DNA of 64,000 nucleotides from an uncultured Bacteroidales bacterium (GTDB lineage Bacteria; Bacteroidota; Bacteroidia; Bacteroidales; UBA932): NCBI GenBank assembly GCA_944325435.1, contig CALVAC010000008.1, positions 1 through 64,000 of the forward strand, given 5' to 3'. A model generated the notes under the pieces. It was not told the DNA's origin and searched no databases. It saw nothing but the letters and a program-made list of their open reading frames with translations. The first letter of the stretch is position 1; each line of letters opens with the position of its first letter. The translations under genes and the position numbers were made by a program. This document shows, in pieces, positions 8,670 through 17,330 of the stretch.

Positions 8670-11600
8670 AAGGTATTTTTGCTGTTTTTCATAAATACGG
8701 AAGGCGTCACCCCGAACTGTTTCTTGAAACAGGTGGTGAAATAAGTATTGGAGTTGAATCCTGACATAAGGCTGACCTCTGCCACCGTATATTTCTGTTC
8801 ACGGAGAAGCGATGCCGCCCTCTTCAGCCTTTCCAGCTGGAGATATTCTACAGGCGCCATATCTATCATCCCCTTGAGCTTGCGGAACAGGTTCGATGCA
8901 CTCATACATACGGCATCCGCCATATCGTTGACAGTCAGATCCGGATTCTCTATGTGCTCTGTCACAAATTTCTGAAGGGTGGCAAGGAACTGCTCATCAG
9001 CCTGGGAGCGAGCGAGTTCAGTGACTTTCCCGAAAGGAGAGCCGGCAAAATGCCTCCTGAGCCTCTCCCTGTTCTCAAGAATACTGGAGACAGAAGTCAT
9101 AAGATATGCTATCGGGAACGGCTTCTCTATATAGGCATCGGCTCCATAATTCAGTCCGGTGATCTTGGATCCGATATCAGCCTTTGCCGTAAGTAGGATG
9201 ACAGGGATATGGCTGGTCTGAAGATTGTCCTTTATCCATCTGCACAGTTCAAACCCATCCATTTCCGGCATCATGACATCGCTTATCACGATATCGACGA
9301 TACTGTCCGGCTCTTCAAGTTTCTCCTTGGCCGCAATACCGTTTTCAGCGGCAGTCACATTATACGGACCTGAAAACTGCCTTGAAAGGAAAGCAAGCAT
9401 TTCAGGGTTGTCCTCGACAACAAGCACTGTGGACTTTCCCTGTGCAGATGGTCTCAGGCCAGCTGTATCACGCGACGGGGTGCTGTCACCGGTATGCACC
9501 GGTTCCAGCCGGGGATCCGCGCTGTAGGCAAGCGGTATCTCGCATATGAACCTGTTCACGCTGTCATCAGTGTCCATACAGAGCGAACCGTGATGCAGCT
9601 CGACCAGAGAACGCGCAATGGCAAGACCTATACCGGTGCCGGCCGCACTTTCCTGTCCGGCATATCTGACAAACGGCTGGAAGATACTCTCCCTCATATC
9701 CGTCGGGATGATCTTCCCATCATTGGCCATCACTATCCTGAACATATCTGCCCCATCCGGAACAGAAAGTTCCAGTCTGACGTATGTCCCGGCATATTTA
9801 AGGGCATTGGACAGAAGATTCGAAAGTATCTTGACCATTGCCTCTCTGTCAACGACCGCCACGAAAGGACGCTCAGGCAATGAAAGAAACATTTTGATAT
9901 TCCTGTGACGGCCTGCACCGGAAAATCCGGACCATACATTCTTCACAAGAGCCGGAATATCGCATTCCGCCATATTGAGGACCACACTTCCCTGCTCCGC
10001 CTTACGGAAATCCAGAAGCTGGTTTATCAGCTCCATCAGCCTCCCAGTATTCCGGCTGATCATATCCAGGTCCTCATCCACTTCAGGATTGTCCGTCCTG
10101 CCGAGATTCCTCTTCAGGCTTTCCACCGGTCCCGAGATCAGGGAAAGAGGTGTACGTATCTCGTGCGCTATATTAGTGAAGAAATTGAATTTCGCCACAT
10201 AAAGCTCCCTTATCTTGTCCTGCTCCATCCTGTCCCTGTCCTGCCGCTGCTTTCTCCTGAATCTCATGACGGCATAGAACACCGCCGCTGTAGCTATGAT
10301 GGCATAGATGATGAAAGCCCATACACTGTAATAGAATGGAGGATGTACCCTGATCTCAAGCTCTTTCACAGGTACAGTTCCGTTATTCCCGCGTATCTTG
10401 AGACAATATACCCCCGGAGCCAGTCTCGTATAGGAAATGGTATTGTCCATCACCGGATACCATTCTGAATCATAGCCATCAAGCATATACGACAGCTGTA
10501 TCGGTCTCGGGGAACGGAAATTCATTGGAGACAGGCTTATCGAGAATGTGCTCTGCGAGGCAGAAAGATCAAGCCTGTCCACAACAGAAATGCTCTTTTC
10601 CAGAGGAGAGTCCTCGCTTCCTATCGAGACGGGCCTGTTATAGATGCTCAGCCCTGTAAAGACGACAGGCGGCATATATGCATCATCAATGAAAGCAGAA
10701 GGAATGAACGACATCAGCCCCTTGATACTGCCGGCCCATATCTTTCCTGACTGGTCAATGCAGCTGGATGAATAGTTGAACTGGTTGCTCAGCAGTCCAT
10801 CCGCCGTCGTATAGACCATATATGACCCGCCCTGTTCATCGTACCTGACCAGCCCGTTGTTCGTGGTCATCCAGAACACCCCTTTTGAATCCTCTTCGAT
10901 CCGGTATACGGTCGAGAACGGAATCTCGCTGTCATAGAGGTACCTGTGGAATCCGTTCTCTGCAGGGATCCACCGGCATACCCCGCCTCCCTGGGTGGTG
11001 AGCCATATCCTGGACCGGCTGTCCTCGAATATGCCCAATACCATATCGGCGGCAAGAGTGGAAACATCCGACTCATCATATCTGAAATGTCTCCATTCTC
11101 CCGACAGGGCATCCTGCAGATACACCCCGTCGGAATTGGTGGCTATCCACAGATTCCCGGATGAATCAGCATAGATATCATTGATGAAACAGGTGACGGA
11201 AGTATCCGCGACAAAGACATCTCTTCCCCTGTCATATTTTTTCAGACCGGATGTGGTTCCGAGAAGAATGGTTCCATCATCCGTCTTCTCTATGGAATAT
11301 ATCTCGACACCTGCGCTCGGATAGGGTTTTATCTCCCTTGTCCGTATATTGTACCTGACCAGCCCCTTTGAACGGTCATAGGTCCCTATCCACAGAAAAT
11401 CACCGTCCAGGCACAGTCCGTGGATATTGTCCGATATCGCCGGATGGCGTATCGGCACGTAGTCACCGCTGTCCGGGAAGAAATGGACCAGTCCCCTGTC
11501 CTCTGTCCCGACCCACAGGGTGCCGTCCGGATCAGGGACGATCTCCCTCACCCTCTGCCCGAAATGATCCTCGTATGATTTCGGATAATAACGTCTTATA

Positions 11601-12616
11601 TGCGTATAGTCCTTGGGATAGTATCCTGCTCCGGCAAAATATGTCCCCGCCCACAGTCCGCCTTCCCTGTCAAGGCAGAACGAATACGTAGCGATATCCT
11701 CGGGAGAATAAATGTCGCCCCAGTCCGGGAGCATATAGCGCCTCACTTTCATGGATGGGCCGAGAATCACTATTCCTGTATCGCTCCCCACCCAGATATC
11801 ACCATCCGGCATACAGATGATATCGTGGACGTGGCGGAACCTGTCCCATCCCAGATCCACCTCGGTCATTTCTCCGGTGGACAGGCTTACGCAGAAAAGC
11901 CCCTGCACCGTACATACGAACAGCTTGCTGTACGACACTATGACAAGCTTGTTTATCCTCCTGTCCTTGAAGACCGGTTCATCGAACAGCGGGACAGCAG
12001 ACTCAAGGCGGTCATCCGAAATGTACAGATTGCCATCACCTATATCCGCATAGCATCTTCCCCTGGCATCAAAGCAGATACTCCTCGCATCGCGGTATGA
12101 CATCTCACCGGAAGCATCGGATGCAGACAAGGACAGGACATCCTCTGCCGGATCATAGCAGAAAAAGCCCTGTCCATCCACTGCGCTCCAGATCTCTCCG
12201 GATGGAGACACGGCGAGCGCATTGACGCATCTGCGGATATAATCCCCGGCAGAAGTCTTCTGAAGGAAGCGTTCCTCCCTCTCATACTCCGAATGATAGA
12301 CACACATCCCGGCATTGGTGCCCACCCATATCCTTCCGGATGAATCCTCCTGCATAACGGTCACATACTCGTTGCCTGGAATGGCGTTACGCGGAGAGAA
12401 CCGCCTGAGCTCCACACCGTCATATCTGTTGAGACCGTCCTTCGTACCGAACCAGACAAACCCGTACCTGTCCTGGACTATGTCCATCACTGAATTCTGG
12501 GACAGGCCGTCATCCACATCAATCGAACGGAATATATACTGTCTCTCCTCCGCCACAGATGCCACTGCAGCTGCGGCGGACAGAAGAGACATAACGAAGA
12601 AAGTCCTTAAGTTCAT
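8666..12616 (-). CDS. Hybrid two-component system regulator (HTCS)
   Basis: 1316 residues: signal peptide (~1-22), two-component propeller repeats (FVWFGTKDGLNRYDG, IWVGTNAGMCVY and more, to ~690), a Y_Y_Y domain (~700-770), a membrane segment (~785-805), HisKA with phospho-acceptor His818 in NIAHEIRTPLS, HATPase (NLLSNALKYAG, GTGIGLAIA), a receiver domain with Asp1113 in VISDVMMPEMDG, and a C-terminal AraC-type helix-turn-helix. The periplasmic sensor would bind a breakdown product and the same protein would activate the PUL promoter. Unusually, it sits inside the operon between the binding-protein genes and the enzyme genes rather than at an edge. Confidence 0.93.
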   Translation of the reverse strand: MNLRTFFVMSLLSAAAAVASVAEERQYIFRSIDVDDGLSQNSVMDIVQDRYGFVWFGTKDGLNRYDGVELRRFSPRNAIPGNEYVTVMQEDSSGRIWVGTNAGMCVYHSEYEREERFLQKTSAGDYIRRCVNALAVSPSGEIWSAVDGQGFFCYDPAEDVLSLSASDASGEMSYRDARSICFDARGRCYADIGDGNLYISDDRLESAVPLFDEPVFKDRRINKLVIVSYSKLFVCTVQGLFCVSLSTGEMTEVDLGWDRFRHVHDIICMPDGDIWVGSDTGIVILGPSMKVRRYMLPDWGDIYSPEDIATYSFCLDREGGLWAGTYFAGAGYYPKDYTHIRRYYPKSYEDHFGQRVREIVPDPDGTLWVGTEDRGLVHFFPDSGDYVPIRHPAISDNIHGLCLDGDFLWIGTYDRSKGLVRYNIRTREIKPYPSAGVEIYSIEKTDDGTILLGTTSGLKKYDRGRDVFVADTSVTCFINDIYADSSGNLWIATNSDGVYLQDALSGEWRHFRYDESDVSTLAADMVLGIFEDSRSRIWLTTQGGGVCRWIPAENGFHRYLYDSEIPFSTVYRIEEDSKGVFWMTTNNGLVRYDEQGGSYMVYTTADGLLSNQFNYSSSCIDQSGKIWAGSIKGLMSFIPSAFIDDAYMPPVVFTGLSIYNRPVSIGSEDSPLEKSISVVDRLDLSASQSTFSISLSPMNFRSPRPIQLSYMLDGYDSEWYPVMDNTISYTRLAPGVYCLKIRGNNGTVPVKELEIRVHPPFYYSVWAFIIYAIIATAAVFYAVMRFRRKQRQDRDRMEQDKIRELYVAKFNFFTNIAHEIRTPLSLISGPVESLKRNLGRTDNPEVDEDLDMISRNTGRLMELINQLLDFRKAEQGSVVLNMAECDIPALVKNVWSGFSGAGRHRNIKMFLSLPERPFVAVVDREAMVKILSNLLSNALKYAGTYVRLELSVPDGADMFRIVMANDGKIIPTDMRESIFQPFVRYAGQESAAGTGIGLAIARSLVELHHGSLCMDTDDSVNRFICEIPLAYSADPRLEPVHTGDSTPSRDTAGLRPSAQGKSTVLVVEDNPEMLAFLSRQFSGPYNVTAAENGIAAKEKLEEPDSIVDIVISDVMMPEMDGFELCRWIKDNLQTSHIPVILLTAKADIGSKITGLNYGADAYIEKPFPIAYLMTSVSSILENRERLRRHFAGSPFGKVTELARSQADEQFLATLQKFVTEHIENPDLTVNDMADAVCMSASNLFRKLKGMIDMAPVEYLQLERLKRAASLLREQKYTVAEVSLMSGFNSNTYFTTCFKKQFGVTPSVFMKNSKNTL

Positions 12617-12666
12617 CGGTTCGGGAATTCACGTTAAATATAATAAACAATACGTCCCGCCTGCGG

Positions 12667-13875
12667 TTATCTGACTGAATCAAGATGAACCATATAAGGG
12701 AAATGATCCGATGCCCTGCGTGTCTGCGACGTCTGGATAATCGCGGCGAAATCGCATTTCTCCGCCAGAGACGGGGTCATCATCATACAGTCCACCTTCA
12801 TTCCGGTCATTGATATCGTTGAGAAATCATACAGTTCATCACCGTTCTTTGCAGAACACGTAGCCTGGAAATAATCCGACACAAGATAGTAAGAATCCTC
12901 CAGACCTGCATCAAGATATCTGTCTATCGGCCCGTACTGCGGAGGACTGTTCCACCATCTGTTGTTCGGCCATACACCATCCGCAAGATGCGCCAGGTCC
13001 TCACGGCTGTCACTGTTCATATCTCCGGAACAGAGGGCATATTCCTCTGCAGACACTCTCTTAGCTATCTCCTCCGCCTCCACCTCGCGTGTGGTTGCAT
13101 CCTGGGAAGAGAGATGGCACGCGATGAGGGTCACGCCTTCACACTCGGCCTGAAGGAATCCGTGGACACGATATCCTGTCTGGGGAGCTGTCTGAAGCTC
13201 TACCTTCTCGATATCCGAAAGAGGATAACGGGAAGATATTCCTGTCGGGAAGCTGTTGCGTCCTCCCTGCTTGCGGATCGATGCATAACTGTGTCCATAC
13301 TGCCGAGCGAATTCCTGGAAATCGGCATCGATATCGTCCGGTCTCTCTTCTGTCCCGAAGCCGAAACAGTTCAGTTCGCAGAAAGTGATTATATCAGGAT
13401 CATATTTCTTCACCCACTGCACAAAGCTGGCCTTGCGTCTTGCAGACTCGCTCTCCCAGTCGGCTTCTGCAGGATCCTGGTATCCCCAGCCGTAATCGAC
13501 ATTATATTCCATTATTCTCAGACCTGAACGCGGCTCCAGCACTATATCCACAGACTGCCCGGCCACTGCATTGTCCACAGTCATCCTCACGGGATTATAT
13601 GAAGAGGCTACTGCTGTGACAATAAGCCGTGTCGGCCTGTAGACTGTTATCTCAGCCGTGCCGGATGTGACATCATAGTCTGCATACGGCACAAGGGAAT
13701 TGAAATCCTCCCTTACGGTATAGACATCCAGCCGGACATTCTCCGTCACCGGACTTCCGTTCCCGTCAAGAATACGGACGACAAAGGCATCCCGGCCGCC
13801 GCCCTCTTCCTCGCCGGAGGAAGAGGAACAGCCCGCCAGAATGCAGATTGCCAATATATAATACAAATATTTCAT
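12667..13875 (-). CDS. Endonuclease/exonuclease/phosphatase-fold lipoprotein
   Basis: 402 residues, lipobox ILAGC. Residues ~28-115 form a small beta-sandwich resembling a carboxypeptidase regulatory domain. The rest is the endonuclease/exonuclease/phosphatase fold: MEYNVDYG, ITFCELNCFG (metal-binding Glu), ACHLSSQDATTREVEA (His), SGDMNSDSRED (Asp/Asn) and RASDHFPYMV (catalytic Asp-His). All expected metal and catalytic positions are kept, so it is probably active as a phosphodiesterase or phosphatase. Its role in a sugar locus is unknown; it might remove a phosphate substituent from the glycan. It lies between a surface lipoprotein gene and the sensor gene. Confidence 0.75.
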   Translation of the reverse strand: MKYLYYILAICILAGCSSSSGEEEGGGRDAFVVRILDGNGSPVTENVRLDVYTVREDFNSLVPYADYDVTSGTAEITVYRPTRLIVTAVASSYNPVRMTVDNAVAGQSVDIVLEPRSGLRIMEYNVDYGWGYQDPAEADWESESARRKASFVQWVKKYDPDIITFCELNCFGFGTEERPDDIDADFQEFARQYGHSYASIRKQGGRNSFPTGISSRYPLSDIEKVELQTAPQTGYRVHGFLQAECEGVTLIACHLSSQDATTREVEAEEIAKRVSAEEYALCSGDMNSDSREDLAHLADGVWPNNRWWNSPPQYGPIDRYLDAGLEDSYYLVSDYFQATCSAKNGDELYDFSTISMTGMKVDCMMMTPSLAEKCDFAAIIQTSQTRRASDHFPYMVHLDSVR

Positions 13876-13892
13876 ATCAAGACAGCCTGGTA

Positions 13893-15767
13893 TCAGTTAC
13901 CCCATACCTTCAGTTCGGACAATGAAGCGGAAGAAGCTCCGTATCCGACCTCCTTCGATCCCTGACCGCCGCTGTCCCTGGTCTCGACGATGCAGAACCT
14001 CATATAGGTGATCTTCTTGCCCGACAGTTCAGGAATCTCGCTGAAAATATACGAAGGGAACGACCACGGCAGATCCGCTGACAGGGAAAGACTGCCATCA
14101 TTTGAATTATAGCTGCCCAGCATGACCCAGCCATCCCTGGAGTCGCGTTCCTCGACAGTTTCCTTGTCGGTCACCCATACTTCAACTACAGTCGGCATCG
14201 GATTGTCATATGGCCTGTTCCAGTACTGCACCCTTATACCTTCCGTAAGAGGCTGAGGAAACCTGACCTGGATAAAGTGATGCCAGTCCTTGCTCTGATA
14301 CGGAGCTGTCCAGTCTGAAGACCAGAAATCGTCTCCATTAATATTGTTGACAAGAGCCGCCACTCCGCCTCCTGCTCCTCCGAGATGCGATGGTGCGGTG
14401 CAAGGAGAATAGAGATTGTCAGCGGTAAGGTTCACTTCTGAAGCAAGCACGACGTAGTAGACATTCTCCTGGATGCCAACATTCCCGATGGATTCCATAT
14501 CTACCGGTACCTCACTGGATATTTCGACAGGGAAAAGGTATCCGGCAGTAATGTCAGGTATCTCGCCGATGAGCTTCAGAGGCACTTCCACGCTCCCCTG
14601 TCCTGCACCGACTTCAATCGTCTCCTCGTCAAAGCCGACAACTCCTTCCGGAAGAACCTGGTACGATGTCTGGTTTGTCTCATTGTACCGCTGCGCGAGA
14701 TCAGGTCTGTACTTCACTGTCAATGAAGATGTTCCATCGTATGCATCAGCCACAGAGAATACAAGTGAAGGCAGATTGAGTAGATCCCCCTTGTCCAGGG
14801 CATCGATACCGGCAAGACCGTTCATTGCATTGTCTATTCCGGAGATGGATTCCAGCGTGAACGGTATCTTAATCACACTGACAGTCCTGTATGCGGCATC
14901 CTTGTCCGCATCGATCTCTGCATCCTCGCTTTCAAGAGCCAGAGCCAGCACTATCTGCCTGCCTTCATTCTCAGTCATAAGGTCGTATACCATATCAAGA
15001 TTCTCTGCCGAGAAAGACACATCGAGCGTTCTGGAAAATTCGTCAGACAGGAAATTCAGTTCCCCGCTATATGAATAGCACTCGGATGGAAGGGCGACAT
15101 ATTCAGAATTGTATGAAGAAAGCTCCTCCTGCGATACAGGCACTACGCGTACGGAACAGCTTTCCGCATTGCCGATTTTCGCGACACTGAAAGATGTGGA
15201 GACATCCTTCCCTTCATAGAAACTGAGCGAGGCTTCGCTTTCACCCGCGAACCGGATGACCGGCCTGTCGCCTGTCAATGTGACAGTCCAGTACACTACA
15301 CCTCTATCAGCATCCACATCCGCATCCTCGCTCTCTATTCTGAGGGCAAGGGCCAGCTGTCTTCCACCGGCCGATGCCGCCAGATCCATCATTCTGGAAA
15401 TATTATCCTCGGAAAAAGACACCTTCACTTCGCTTGACGTCTCATCTGCGGCAAGCGAGGCGCCTTCCACCTCGACAGTATAGCAATCAGAAGTCAGGGG
15501 CGTATAGAACGGCTCATACTCGTTCAGCTGCTCCTGCGTCATACCGGTCACATTCACACTGCATGCGCCGTCTCCGCTCTTGTGTATCATAAAAGAGACA
15601 GTCCCGTCCGTCTTGCCGTACATATCGATATCTCCCGTCTGTGCAGTCTCGAAACCGAGGACAGGCCTGCTCTCTTCAGTATTCACTAAAGGAAGTTCAT
15701 CCTCGCAGCCCGCCACTAATACCGTGGCGGCCGCGAGAACCATCAAAGATTTAATAGTCGTATTCAT
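13893..15767 (-). CDS. Surface lipoprotein, DUF1735 repeats + galactose-binding-like C-term
   Basis: 624 residues from the Met at 15767 (MNTTIKSLMVLAAATVLVAGC); a longer reading from 15812 would run into the upstream gene. Two tandem DUF1735-like units (each with a YxxLxSxCY core, and ending in the ESEDA-D pattern) are followed by a third unit containing RYNETNQTSYQVLPEG. A C-terminal domain of ~170 residues is rich in Trp and Gly (DDFWSSDW, HHFIQVRFPQPL, VQYWNRPYDNP) and resembles an F5/8-type carbohydrate-binding domain. It is the SusE/F-like member of the PUL, presumably outer-membrane anchored and glycan-binding. It is paralogous to the neighbour upstream. Confidence 0.8.
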   Translation of the reverse strand: MNTTIKSLMVLAAATVLVAGCEDELPLVNTEESRPVLGFETAQTGDIDMYGKTDGTVSFMIHKSGDGACSVNVTGMTQEQLNEYEPFYTPLTSDCYTVEVEGASLAADETSSEVKVSFSEDNISRMMDLAASAGGRQLALALRIESEDADVDADRGVVYWTVTLTGDRPVIRFAGESEASLSFYEGKDVSTSFSVAKIGNAESCSVRVVPVSQEELSSYNSEYVALPSECYSYSGELNFLSDEFSRTLDVSFSAENLDMVYDLMTENEGRQIVLALALESEDAEIDADKDAAYRTVSVIKIPFTLESISGIDNAMNGLAGIDALDKGDLLNLPSLVFSVADAYDGTSSLTVKYRPDLAQRYNETNQTSYQVLPEGVVGFDEETIEVGAGQGSVEVPLKLIGEIPDITAGYLFPVEISSEVPVDMESIGNVGIQENVYYVVLASEVNLTADNLYSPCTAPSHLGGAGGGVAALVNNINGDDFWSSDWTAPYQSKDWHHFIQVRFPQPLTEGIRVQYWNRPYDNPMPTVVEVWVTDKETVEERDSRDGWVMLGSYNSNDGSLSLSADLPWSFPSYIFSEIPELSGKKITYMRFCIVETRDSGGQGSKEVGYGASSASLSELKVWGN

Positions 15768-15799
15768 AATTAACTGTTTTCTGGTGAATCGTTCTCCAA

Positions 15800-17305
15800 T
15801 CAGTTGCCCCATACCTTCAGTTCGGAGATTGAAACGGAAGACGCACCGTATCCGACTTCCTGCTCTCCATTCCCGCCACTGTCCTGGGACTTGACCATAC
15901 AGAACCTCATATACGTAATGCTCTTGCCTTCCAGACCTTCAGTCCCGCTGAAAAGATATGAAGGAGACGACCACGGATCCTCTGGATTAGCGGACACAGG
16001 CAGGCCGTCATCAGTCATATTATAACTGCCGAGCAGTATCCAGCCATCCCTGGTATCGCGCTCCTCTACCGAAGCCTTGTCTGTCACCCATATCTCAATC
16101 TCTGTCGGACAAGGATTGAGGTAAGGCCTGTTCCAGTACTGCACCCTTATGCCTTCCGTAAGAGGCTCGGTGAACCTGACCTGGATAAAGTGATGCCAGT
16201 CCTTGCTCTGATATGAATTATCCCAGTTGGATGACCAGAAATCATCTCCTAAAGTATTGTTTATAAGAGATGTCAATCCTCCACCATCAGAGCTACCGTG
16301 ACCGGTCGCGGTACAAGGAGAATAAAGGTCGCTCACATTGAGCTTCACTTCCGATCCCAGCACCAGATAGATGACATTATTATTGAGTTCATCGTCTTCA
16401 TTAGTCGTAAGATCTGTTCCGAACCTGGAATTGACCACCTCTACCGGGAACAGGTAAAGCCTGGTGGCATCAGGTATCGCACCGGTTCCTTTGACAAGGC
16501 TGATCGAAAGCTCGTTCTCGCCTGGAGCCAGTTGCACAGTCTCCGACTCGAAGCCGATGACTCCTTCATCAAGAATGGAGTATGATGTCCCGTTCGTCTG
16601 GTTGTAGCGCTCCGCCAGATCCTTCCTGTATTTTACAGTGAATTCAGAGTTCCACTGGTTCTCGGTCCCCTGCAAAGAGAAGAGCAGCCGTGGAAGGTCA
16701 TACAGATTGCATTTGTCGAGAGCATCGAAGCCCAACAGATTGTTGATGGAATTGTCAGCACCGACTACGCTGTGCTCAAACATAGGATCTGTCACATCGA
16801 TTATCCTGAACAATTCGCTTTTATTGGAATTCACGGTAGCATCTTCGCTTTCTATCCTTATCCCGAGCACGAGCTGGTTGCCGGCAGCCGTCACCTCCTC
16901 GCAATAAGTCTTCATCTTTGCGATTCCTTCGGCGGAAAAAGTCACAGATACATTTTTGGCTGGCTCCCCGGGCTGGAAATCGAATGTTCCATCCACGGTA
17001 TAGTAACTCTTCGGCACGGCAATGTATGACTGGCTGTATCCGCTCAGTTCTTCCTGAGGTATCGATGATACCTTCATGGAACACGGTGACTCTGGATCGC
17101 TTCCGCCCTTGAGCACCTTGAAAGAGACAGTCACAGGCTCGGACGCATTGTACAGGTGCATATTCTCATACTGTGCATCAGAGAAACCCAGAACCTTGTG
17201 ATATGGGTCCGTCGTCATCTCCAGAAGGTCATAGCGGTCCCCGTCACAGGCCGACACAGCCACTGCAGCCGTAACCGCCAGAAAAGTCTTTATTATAGTC
17301 TTCAT
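15800..17305 (-). CDS. Surface lipoprotein, DUF1735 + galactose-binding-like C-term
   Basis: 501 residues from the Met at 17305 (signal MKTIIKTFLAVTAAVAVSAC). One N-terminal DUF1735-like unit (residues ~30-160), a second (~170-330, RYNQTNGTSYSILDEG) and a ~170-residue C-terminal domain almost superimposable on that of the next gene (SKDWHHFIQVRF, GYGASSVSISELKVWGN). It is one repeat unit shorter than its paralog. Directly after susD (25 bp), it probably helps capture the substrate at the surface. Confidence 0.8.
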   Translation of the reverse strand: MKTIIKTFLAVTAAVAVSACDGDRYDLLEMTTDPYHKVLGFSDAQYENMHLYNASEPVTVSFKVLKGGSDPESPCSMKVSSIPQEELSGYSQSYIAVPKSYYTVDGTFDFQPGEPAKNVSVTFSAEGIAKMKTYCEEVTAAGNQLVLGIRIESEDATVNSNKSELFRIIDVTDPMFEHSVVGADNSINNLLGFDALDKCNLYDLPRLLFSLQGTENQWNSEFTVKYRKDLAERYNQTNGTSYSILDEGVIGFESETVQLAPGENELSISLVKGTGAIPDATRLYLFPVEVVNSRFGTDLTTNEDDELNNNVIYLVLGSEVKLNVSDLYSPCTATGHGSSDGGGLTSLINNTLGDDFWSSNWDNSYQSKDWHHFIQVRFTEPLTEGIRVQYWNRPYLNPCPTEIEIWVTDKASVEERDTRDGWILLGSYNMTDDGLPVSANPEDPWSSPSYLFSGTEGLEGKSITYMRFCMVKSQDSGGNGEQEVGYGASSVSISELKVWGN

Positions 17306-17330
17306 AAACATAATTCTTTTGGGTCATTCA

